A DNA stretch of 64,000 nt from Hofstenia miamia (taxonomy: Eukaryota; Xenacoelomorpha; Acoela; Hofsteniidae): contig CABFPE010000174.1 in assembly GCA_900660155.1 (NCBI GenBank), positions 971,567 to 1,035,566 on the forward strand, written 5' to 3'. A model generated the notes under the pieces. That model ran no database searches. It saw only the letters and a list, made by a program, of their open reading frames with translations, and was not told the DNA's origin. A program made the position numbers and the translations under genes. Shown piece after piece: positions 11,606 to 21,614 of the stretch (positions within the stretch are counted from its first letter, which is position 1; each line of letters opens with the position of its first letter).

Positions 11606-13807
11606 TGTAGAATCACAGGCTGGAATTATAATTACACTAGCTAACTCATTGACACAGCAGAAGGTTGAAAGAGTGAGCTCATAAGAACAGCCCAGATTCT
11701 ATTAAATTAATATAGAATTATTAAAACAAACATTGGTAATTCATCCAATTTAGGTAAATTCTAAGATGACCAATTCATATGGCTTCCAGCCAAATGCCAT
11801 CCAAAAGAAGAAGTGCTTAACCTTAGTGAATGGTGCTACCTTAGATGTCTCACATTTTATTATCTATCTCAAAAAATAAACATCTCATTTTCATTGTTAT
11901 ATCTCAGCTCACTAAATAATAGAATGTAGTTACCATGCATTTGTGCTAACCAATGGTATAATATCATCACAGTGTAATCATTTATAGGTGCATGTACATG
12001 TTTCATATAGAATGAAAGATTTATTATTTCCTTATATGTAGCCATATCTGTAACCTAAATGGTCCACAATTTGGGATAGGTGATCTGATAGATCTCTAGA
12101 AGCTACATGTCACTCTGGTACATTGAGGAAAGTACTCCCAAGTTGTTGCCTTAACTTACAAAATTATTTGCATATCAAAAAATAGGTAAATAAAATTAGA
12201 AAAGGTAAATGGTAGTTGAAGCTAGATAAAATCTATTAACTGCTTTTGACATTGTTGCTCAATTTATACAATTCAAGGTATTACCTGTCTTTGTTTAGAA
12301 TCAGAATCACAATATAGTCATGTCATAAATTTCCCTCACAATTTAATTTGAGCAATAAATGTAGCACCAACTAGAGGGGACATGAAAACAGCTTTCACAA
12401 ACTAAACTAGAAATAAAGAAATATGTCATACTGACATCATTACAAAATTAAAGATAATAAATAATAAACACAAAATTTCCCAGAGTGACTCTACTATATG
12501 TTCACTGGAATCAATAAATGTAATGTGTCAAATTTGGTTTGTTGTGCAAACAACTGAATAATGTATTAATCATGCACATTGGTTCAAATGTGTTATTAGA
12601 TTAAAGAGTGCAGATTTTTTCCCAGATGTAAACATTGTTAATTGTGGTTATACACATCAGCATGGAATTCCAAAACCACAATAATCCACATGTGATCATG
12701 TACTTAATACATAGGAACAACATTTGTATTTGATATTAGAAACATCATAAAATATGACATATTTTGCATAACAAATGCTTTGTATTGTATCATGCAAACA
12801 TATATTCAATTTAACACAAAAATTGAATAATTTAAGTTCATTTATTATAAGAATAATTTCAATGGCATGAATGCTCAAAATCACATTGACAACATATTGT
12901 AGAGTCACTCAGGGACTTTCAAGAAATTTTTTAGAGTATTTATTTGCTATATTTTGTATTTACATCAGTGTGATGTCACATCAATTATTTCGATATTAGG
13001 TTGCTATCATTAGTTTGTTGTCCCCTTGATGGTGCTTATTTGTATTGCTCAAATTGAATTTGCGAGGGAAACAAATTATCTAGCATGATTAAACTACATT
13101 GATAACTCTATTGTAAACAAAGGCAGGTATAAAAGTGAGAACAAGTGTAGAGAACAATTAATAGATTTTATCTAGCTTCAACTACTGCTTTACCATTGTA
13201 TTTTTCTTTTTACTCTTATTTGAATATGAAAATGATAACTTAAGTTTGGCGACAATTTGGGAGTACTTTCTCAAGTACAGGGCGACACATAGCTCCTGGA
13301 GGTCTTTTAGACTATTCAGCCAAAATTGTGGACCAATTAGGTTATGTATACAGTTAGGTATAGGATAATAATAAACCTCTCATTCAAAGTACATGCACTT
13401 ATACAACCTAACACTGTGATGATACCATGCTGTTGGCTAGCACGAATGTCTGGTAGTTACAGACTATTTAATAGTGAAATGAGAGATAACAATGAAAATG
13501 AGATCCTTTATTTTTTGATGTGAGATAGAAATTAAAGGTGAGACAAATAGGGTAGCACCAGTCACTAAGGTTAAACACTTTACTTCACTCTGGAGACTTC
13601 ACTTTGGCTGGAAGCCATATGAATTGGTCATCTTGGATTTTACCTAAAGTAGTTAATTACTTGGATGAATTACCAATGTTATATCTATAAGTTCTTTGCT
13701 ATTTCATTTTCTGGAATCATGGCTGCTTTTGTATAAATGCTATTTAAACCTTCTGCAGAGTCAATTAGTTTTCTAGTTACATTACCCTCCCAGCCCATGA
13801 TTCTACA
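11606..13807. repeat. Inverted pair of LTR-like sequences (2.2 kb)
   Basis: The segment starts TGTAGAATCA and ends TGATTCTACA, its reverse complement. The similarity continues inward for several hundred bases. For example, GACCAATTCATATGGCTTCC occurs near 11768 and its reverse complement near 13609, and ATCATCACAGTGT occurs near 11962 with its complement near 13410. Near the centre GAGTGACTCTAC at 12483 faces GTAGAGTCACTC at 12899. By eye the arms match at roughly three bases in four. I read this as the 5' LTR of the fossil at 7450-11605 plus a second LTR in opposite orientation. A long foldback structure unrelated to LTRs is the alternative. Confidence 0.65.
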
Positions 13808-13827
13808 AACTATTTGTAACTTTTAAT

Positions 13828-13830
<3 letters not shown>

Positions 13831-13866
<36 letters not shown>
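13831..13866. repeat. (AT)n microsatellite
   Basis: AT dinucleotide run just outside the inverted LTR-like pair. Confidence 0.95.
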
Positions 13867-13867
<1 letters not shown>

Positions 13868-15689
13868 CAACTCTATAATTATGCATTGTAAAAATGCAAT
13901 TGAAAATAGACCGCTCAGGTTTGGTTATTAGCCACTGCAAACCAGCAAATGGTCCTGGCCTTAAAATTTTTGGCTGGTTATACGCGCGGATACGTACGTA
14001 CGCACACACATGAAAGCACAAGAACACTAATACTCTTCAAAACAGCATTATCCAACAAAGAAATTAAAATTTTTATAGACCTAAAAAATACCAAAAATTG
14101 ATGGTTGAAAATAGAAGGCCATCCTGTAATTGAAGGCTTTTTACTTTTTTATTAGTAATATATAGTGCATGTAATGATATTGAATTAATTTCTTAGATCC
14201 AAGATATTGATAATCTGTAAGCAATCAGAAACAAAAAATTGATCACATCAGTAAATATTTAGTCCATTTGAGGGATAGATATTTAACAGATATAATAGCT
14301 ATAGATTATTTTCAAGTATAAACAATTATACATTTAAATTATTCATTTAACTATAAAGTTCAGCTAAATGTTAACTATATGAATGTCTACACATCAGTGA
14401 AAATAATCAAGCTCCTAGATTGTGGCACTGCATCATGCACTTTAAAAGAAAATATACTAAATATATACTGAACCCAAAAATCTTACTGCTGATAATATCT
14501 TTCTTGCTAGAGAATGTGGAGACAATTGATGATCTTCAATTTGAGCATGTAACAATTGAGATGGTTTTCAGTTAATATCAGCCCTCAATTTCATGATTTG
14601 GTGGGTCATTAGCATTATGCATATTTCAGCCAATCAAATTCTGACAGGTGGTTATTAGATTTATTATTTCATAATGAATAAAATCAGTTTTCTGTTTGAA
14701 TTTTACTGCAAAAAGCATGTTTTTAAAGCAATAAGAAAAGCCAAAAAGGCAAAAGATCAACAATACCCAATTAAATACAATTTGGCAAGTTTTCCCAGTG
14801 CAACTAATGCTTCACAAATATGACACCTTGTTTTTATAAAATGAATTATTTCTTTAGCAATAACACATTATATTTTTGATCCTATGTATAAAGATAGGAA
14901 TTTTATTTTCAAGCAATGACGCCATTTTGTGAAATCTCAAAACTAAAATTTCATTAAATGCAGAAAATACAATTTTAAGTGGATTGTTGGCCAATTTTGC
15001 AAATACCTCTCATGGTGAATTACCTCAATACATTTCTATGTAATATTCCAAAATGGAATCTTCAAGGGCGTATTACTGAATGCAAGCATGTCCAAAGTGT
15101 TAATATTTTTTCTCTCTTAACAATGCTTCCCACCACCCTTGAATGTGTTTCCAAAGTCATACAAATTATTATTGTGAAAAAAATCCTGCACTTATAAATT
15201 GTGAAGATATAGCACAATGCACAAAGAGTTGAAAATATTCGCCTAAAATTCTTTCAAATTTTACATATCCTATCAAGTTCCTGTCAAATATGCAATCCTT
15301 TGATGTATGTATAAAACTACAATTTTATCTCTCCTGATACTATTGATTTTTGTGCTTCATTCATGACAATTTTGAAAAACTCAAGCATTGTCCTTTTTAA
15401 TAAAGTGTTTGTAGGTTCAAACTAATCATTGTTGGTAAAAAGTACCAACCGAAAAACTGCATTCCAAATTATTTTGGTGTATATCTTTTGACGAAATTTC
15501 GTCTTGGAAGAATATCCACTGAAGAAATTATAAAACTTTTTGTGGAGAATGTCATATCTGTTTTTATTGTTAAATCTTGTTAATTTTTTGCATGGTAAGA
15601 TATCTTTATTGATTGATTTATTTATTTACTTTTAATTATGATGAATTCACGTTCGTTATGTATTATTAAAACGTGGGAGTTGCTTGCTG
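13867..15689. other. Non-coding AT-rich stretch
   Basis: No supported gene. A short more GC-rich patch at 13905-14010 (CCACTGCAAACCAGCAAATG, then ACGCGCGGATACGTACGTACG) looks like repeat debris but has no recognised family. The open frame at 14979-15197 shows no domain. Confidence 0.45.
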
Positions 15690-16480
15690 GTCTTTACTTT
15701 GACCACCACGCCAGGCAGGGACTTCGAAATTTTTTGCTTGAATATTCTTTTCTGTCTGGAATGTAGGAGAAGAGGGGATTGAGAGGTCCAGAATCTATTA
15801 TATTGTCACATAGGTTCTTATCTGATCTTACAATTTCCTGTGCAATCGGCGTAAACTCCTATATTAAACCAAGTCTAACAGTTTACCTCTGAACATCGTC
15901 AATCTTTTTTAGCAGATACTTTGCTGCGCCTTCCCTTACACTTGCTCCATAAACGATTTTGTAGTCTGCTGGCGGGGAGTAATTCATCCCGCGTAGTCGT
16001 AGTAACATATAGATTTCACTATTTACGCGTTTTACGATTCGATTGATATGACTCGCGAATGATAGTTTGTCATCAAAAGGAATTCCGAGTGCATTCACAT
16101 CTGAATTTCTTTATGGCCGCGATATTAGGGATTCTTGTTTGATGTGACGACGACTTGATAACAAGTTCACGTGACTTGGCTTTGTTTAAGCATTGGTTGC
16201 ACTGCTCGAATTGTAGTTGCAAATCTGCAACAGTTTACTTTTTACATCGGGATGAGCTAAGTTACCCGGAATTATGGGATTTTGGTCATCTGCAAAGACC
16301 ACAAGCTTATGTGGGCCGCCCCGAATATCTGTCATTTGTCGCTCCACAATAGTACCTTGGGCTACCAACACTCCCTTGGGGGCTCTTTGCTTGGTTATTA
16401 AGTATCCAGCATCCTTGCCGTGGAAGTTTGTGTTTAGAATTCATGTTTCTTTCGAATTTCCTTTAAAAGCGTATTTGTTA
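15690..16480 (-). mobile_element. LINE-C reverse transcriptase fragment
   Basis: Degenerate minus-strand piece of a non-LTR retrotransposon. Reading downward from 16480: a RAPKGVLVAQGT stretch (the PQG motif region), then HKLVVFADD near 16290 (the catalytic Asp pair, as FADD), then LGIPFDDKLSFASHINRIVK near 16060, typical of the RT thumb of CR1-like LINEs, ending KKIDDVQR near 15890. Stops and frame changes interrupt it. Both the endonuclease and the 3' end are missing. Confidence 0.75.
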
Positions 16481-16734
16481 TTTTGATGATGATTAATTTT
16501 ATTGCAATACTAGCAAGATAATCAATATCTGCACTATTGCTGCTTAATTTATGCGGTAATCACTTTCGTATCTCAAAGTCAATTGTTTCAACAATGTTTA
16601 TTTAACATGCTAAATACAAAATCATGGTGAATGTGCAGAATAGTGCCACGCGTACGAAATCCAATAAAATACATAAAAAGTTTTAAAATTGTTGATATAG
16701 ACCGAAAGCTTATCATAATTAACGAAATTCGTTA

Positions 16735-17684
16735 CACGCGGTCGATATTTAAGAAAAATGACGTATTAAAGAGAGTTAATAAAAAAATTTTTGACTTTAA
16801 AATTTAAAATATGTTTTCGGTAAGCACATCTTTAAAGCACAATAAACAGTTTTTTAGTTTCAACAAATGTCACATCTTACAAGCAATAATTATTATTATA
16901 AATTAAATAAATACAAAATTATTTTTGGGGTCTTAATATTTGGTGGCATATAATACATTGCACTGGTATCGATTCATCAGCTGTACCATGATAATTCGGA
17001 TAATAAATTTTAAAATCTCCATATTCAATTCTAAACAATCGTTTTTAAAAATAATTTACTAAGCACTTTTAGTTACATTTATATTAATTTTAAGGCATGT
17101 AAAGACATAAAGAACCGAATATCTAATCTATTTTAAATGTTTCAAAGAAATAAATCTTAATTATTACACTTAAAATTTACTCCAGCAATGGACCATAATA
17201 CAATTCTTCAAAATGACTATTCAGATATCAAGTAGTAAGCTAATTACGTAAAATATTAATCAATGTCATAATGAAAAATGAGTGTTTTTGATCGATAGCA
17301 AGTTATCAGAATAACATCAAACAAGCGCTTATTAATAAGAGTTCCTAAAATAAAATAAAATTCATAATGGAGAGATTTTGACGTTTGTGATGAGTTTATT
17401 TTATTTTATTTGCAGTCGTTTACATAAATAAAAAATGAAATTTTAATTTTTTAGGTAAATTTTAAGAACATTTTGATGGTTATTGCTTGTAAAATGTGAC
17501 ATTCTTATAAAACAGTTTATTCCGCTTTGAAGGTGTTGACCAAAACCATATTTCATTAGTTTTGAGTTCTAATTTTACAGATTTCATTTAATATACTTTT
17601 ATCTTTAGAAATTTTGAAGTCAAATATTATTTCTTTATCAACTCATACTTTTGTACGTTATTTTTCTTAGATATCGACCGCGTG
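16735..17684. mobile_element. 950-bp non-autonomous DNA transposon with long TIRs
   Basis: Starts CACGCGGTCGATAT and ends with its exact complement, ATATCGACCGCGTG. The inverted similarity then continues for about 200 bp with mismatches and small gaps: TAAGAAAAAT, TTGACTT, and a shared GTCACATYTTACAAGCAATAA near 16870 and 17480. No coding frame is inside. Flanking bases are TTA on the left and CTA on the right, so the target duplication is not clear and the superfamily stays open. Confidence 0.8.
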
Positions 17685-18957
17685 CTATGAATTTTGAAGA
17701 TTATTCTAAGCTACCGGTATATAATTACAGTGTTTTAAACTGTTTATGTATTTGTTCTATTTCTCGTCGTTTTTAACCCTCGAGTCGTGTCTATTTCTTA
17801 CGCGTGCTTCGCGTGGCTCTATTTTGCACCTTCGCCCCTAACGCCTTTAAGATTATTTAGTGGGGTTATTCATTTCTTTGAATGGCGTTAAATGCTCACA
17901 CAAAGTCGAACAATCTTTTCTACTGAACTTTTATCAGAAAGGGAATGTAGTATTGTATTTGGCGACAGAAACTAATATTTATTTTTTTACACACTGTACA
18001 TGAATATAGGGTTACCAGCTTGTACAAATTTCAATACAGAACATTGACAAATATGCATAGATATTGAATAAAATCTTTACTTTACTCGAAATATGAAGAA
18101 TAATAAAAACAAAAGTATCTTTATTTAATTTTTTAATTTTTTTGCTCTAACTCTTCCCCTACTTCCGCAACTGATGATCAAACCTTATATTTTCAGAAAA
18201 TTCCCGAAAATTATCTTTAAAGTACATATATATAATAAGTTCATTTTTCATCAGTTCCACAGAGCATCTCAATCTTTCACTTCACAATTTTTTTGAAATT
18301 CCACTAATTAATTCAGTTAGCTTATGTTGAATGTACGAATGAAACTATTTTGAAAATATTTACACTTATGGTTGAATTTTTTTAGAATTGTTTGTCACCT
18401 GCTGCTTGTTTTTCAGTCAACAAACTTTTCAAACAATCAGTTAAACATAACTACATCAAGATTTTATATCAACAACTCTTTTTTGTTAGACCTTCAAATG
18501 AAACAGACTGCCCGTACATGAATACAAAATCTGTTGTAATTTGGCAATATTACTTTCAAATAATGTTAAGCCTGATATTACGTAATATCGAATTTACACT
18601 TAGCAAGATTTGACTATAAATCTCAGATGTTTCATCAAAAGTAGCAGGTTTTCTCTTGCACTACGCAGTTTGAGTTTAGCATCAGAAATAATTTTATTTC
18701 TAAAATGATTCCTTAAATAATAAAACATTTTCAATTCTATTGCTATGACTTTGTAGACACCCACATTTTCCCGTGTTTTCACATCCTTCATACAACTCTG
18801 ATTGTAAACTCAAATACCAAAATTTTAATGTCGAGGAAGTGACGCTAAGTGGTTGTTGTATTTATTTTTTTTCTCCGATGTTTTGTAAAAATGAAGATAA
18901 TTAAGTTCCATAATCATAAATAAAGCGACGAGTGACGTTGCGTGTTATATGCTAAAC
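17685..18957. other. Non-coding stretch
   Basis: No gene recognised. A GC-richer patch at 17775-17850 starts TTAACCCTCGAGTCGTG, which resembles a piggyBac end, but I found no partner end. Confidence 0.4.
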
Positions 18958-19215
18958 TTAGAAAGCAAAATAAAATGTTTTATAAAAAAATTTTAAATCT
19001 AGTGATCGTTCCATTGCAAAACAATGCATATCATTGTGCAAGCTTTTTCTAACATCAAATGCATGCAAAAGGCATACACTGCAGTGAAAATCAAATTTTT
19101 TAGTCGAGCCGGTTTTTTTAATCGCCTTAGCTGATTCATTACAATGGTGGTCTAGCTGATTTGAAACAAATGGTCCCGCCTTTACAGACACTATACGATT
19201 ACATACTTTTTCCAT
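18958..19215 (-). other. Unassigned 85-codon frame with C2H2-like spacing
   Basis: Minus-strand frame starting ATG, with less repetitive composition than the surrounding AT-rich noise. It contains FHCSVCLLHAFDVRKSLH followed by NDMH. The two Cys pairs and the final His-x3-His have nearly the spacing of a C2H2 zinc finger, with 11 residues rather than 12 between them. No splice partners or homologue recognised. It may be a chance frame, a gene remnant or an exon. Confidence 0.2.
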
Positions 19216-20230
19216 CTCAAAAGGTTTTTGAAAAATTTTGAAGTCGCCTTCAAAATTTAATTAGTTTTGTAAAACTTGTTAAGTAAATTAGTGTTAGTTT
19301 TAATTTGCAGTTGTTAATATTCAGATATATTACGAAATGAGATTAATGTTTTAAACTACATGATTTTTCAAGAAATATGAGTGCTACCAGTGGCGGCTCG
19401 TTCATGCAAAATTTAGGCACCAAATATTTTTTGTGTAACCAAAATAGTGTAAATTATAAACCATGAAAAATTTATTTATAAAGGAAAACCCCGAGACAAT
19501 TTTTCCCAGAAATTTATCTGTAATATTATTATAGAAATAAGTTCAATAAAATTTCTAATGATTTCTGTAGTTTTTTCTCCTCTAATCGGTTATTCTTGTA
19601 TTTGTTCAAAATTTCTTTAACCAGAAAATAATCATTCTGCAAGACGGTGATCAAAACCCAATAGTTTGTATTAATTCAAATATTTACATATTTTCGGTAA
19701 AGCAGTCAATAAATCATGTATTTCAAAATATTGAATAAGAATTTTGTCGATTTATACAATTGAAGGCATGTTGATGATAGAAATCTTGAGATAAATTCCA
19801 AATTTTTTCAAGATTGAGAAAGTTCGATTAGAAAATGGCAGCTGATGAAAATTACATTCACGTTGCTCAAAATTGTTTAAAATTTATTTCCAAATCTATC
19901 ACCTTAAAATATCCACATCATATTTTATTTTTTGAATGAATTGGTAACACATTCGTAGAAAAAATTAGTCTTTCATTCACAATTGTTATAAATTTTCTTA
20001 ATTCTGTAAGGAAAAACAAATGGCCACCACTTTATATTTAAGAATATTGTACAAGGAGTCCGTGAGGTAAAAGATGCGAAAAGACTATATACCAGATAGG
20101 AGCCTTGCTTAAAAATATTTCTGTTTCTGGTACTACTTGAATGTAAAAATGTTGCTGATTGATTTAAATAATAAATATCATGTTTACTTTTGGGTCATCG
20201 TATTGAATTATAATATTAGTAGTTCTTTTA

Positions 20231-20370
20231 GGCTCCGGTTAGACTATGTGATTGGGCACGCGTGATCTGTCACATTTTGGTAAAATCGCGCATCTAACTA
20301 CCGAGATAATTAGTGATGTGACGTGTTTCGTAACTTTTCTTGGTACCAATCACGTAGTCTAACCGTAGCC
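20231..20370. mobile_element. Harbinger-like MITE, copy 1 (140 bp)
   Basis: Ends GGCTCCGGTTAGACTATGTG and CACGTAGTCTAACCGTAGCC form imperfect inverted repeats, with further internal inverted similarity (CTAACTACCGAGATAATTAG). A 3-bp TTA duplication flanks it (20228-20230, 20371-20373), as PIF/Harbinger elements make. It is nested inside the hAT element, so it inserted later. Copy 2 is at 51242-51358. Confidence 0.88.
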
Positions 20371-20619
20371 TTACAAAGCAATTAATTCAATGTGAAGCAA
20401 TGAGCGGAGTGCTTGCTTTGCTAGCTAAATCTTCGCGCGATGAATTGAACAAAACATGTAATTTTATCGTTTGAGCGAGCGTAGGTACAGCATTAAGGTA
20501 GTTGCTTGCTGTGGCGCAATCATTCAATGATTTTTAAAGCAAATCGTAATAAATTATTTCCTAATTCAATTCATATTATTACTTGATTCTTGAATAATTT
20601 ACGATTTGTACATTTAGAT

Positions 20620-20652
20620 CAAGGACATACTAATATATTTAGTATGTCCTTG
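20620..20652. repeat. Perfect hairpin palindrome
   Basis: CAAGGACATACTAA, a 5-base centre TATAT, then TTAGTATGTCCTTG: 14-bp perfect arms, inside the hAT element. Confidence 0.85.
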
Positions 20653-21492
20653 GTTTGTAAAGCTGTAAATTCATGCAAATACAAATATTAAAAAATTATT
20701 GGGGAAGCACTGCTTGCCTTGCAGGAGCCGCCCATGAGTGCTACCAATCAGATACCTCGCTGGTTTACCTGAATAATAATGAACTTTTAGTCTTTCATGA
20801 ACTTTGTGTAAACAGTTGAAATGATTAAAAGGTTAGTTTATGCGAACAACATTTCAGATAGTGTTGACCAATGGTGCAATAGGGAATACACTCCTTGTAG
20901 TTTTTATCACTATAACATTCCTAACGTATTTATGCTCTAATAACACATCTATTTTGCAAAGAAACATCAGTTAACGCATAGCAAAATATCTGATATTCTT
21001 ACATTTTGACAGATATGCTGATTTTTAAAATCTTTTTACATTAACTTCACTACAGATATCCATTGTATTTGCCGTGCAAATATGATTTACACTTGTAGGA
21101 TATAGTGAAACTCGTAATACGTTTGAATGAGTATTGTTATCCGACTTAAATGCAGATTTCTTAGCATTTAACCGTTAATCTCAGGTACTATAACTGAGTA
21201 TTAGACGTGGAAAGTCATTTTGTGTAGGCTTACTTGTTAAGCACACTAATAAACCAAGTAAGAAGTTTCTATAATACATGTATGTATTGATAGCAAAAAG
21301 AAAGTTTCTATGATACAATACTTCATATTGCTGTGAATTCATTTCAATGTTGCATGAAGGCACGTTCGCTTACAAGTGACGTTGTTCATTCAGAACCTGA
21401 TTTGCATTTGCATTGTTAAATATATATTTTTTTAATTGTAAAATTGTATGATTTATAAACATCTATATGTTTATATAAGCTTGTTTGTTTAG

Positions 21493-21614
21493 TGGGAAAT
21501 CTTATATCTGTTGATCCATATGCTTTTGTGTCCGTAGAAAAAGTTTCTTCCAGATATGCCCGCTCTTCCAGTGATCAACTTACACTAGAAATCACTCTTC
21601 CCGAAGGGTATTTG
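21493..21614 (+). CDS. ADAM10: ADAM10-like exon 1 (first recognised; prodomain start)
   Basis: Acceptor TTTAG ends at 21492. The exon encodes [20 protein letters not shown] and then a [16 protein letters not shown] stretch that aligns with the human prodomain around HEDQFLRLDFHAHG. A GTATGT donor follows at 21615, but that splice would shift the frame by one base relative to exon 2, and reading straight through is open. The signal peptide exon must lie upstream and was not found between 20745 and 21490. Confidence 0.8.

Larger units (their letters stand above)
19388..20736. mobile_element. Non-autonomous hAT-type transposon, 1349 bp
   Basis: Begins CAGTGGCGGCTCGT and ends GGAGCCGCCCATG. Read from outside, the ends are CAGTGGCGGCTC and CATGGGCGGCTC, 10 of 12 identical and of the hAT CAGTG/GGCGGC style. 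It is flanked by a perfect 8-bp duplication, AGTGCTAC, at 19380-19387 and 20737-20744, as expected for hAT. No transposase frame is inside. A 140-bp Harbinger-like MITE is nested at 20231-20370. Confidence 0.92.

Noticed and set aside
17777-17830. TTAACCCTCGAGTCGTG as a second piggyBac end
   Set aside because: No matching inverted end or TTAA partner nearby.
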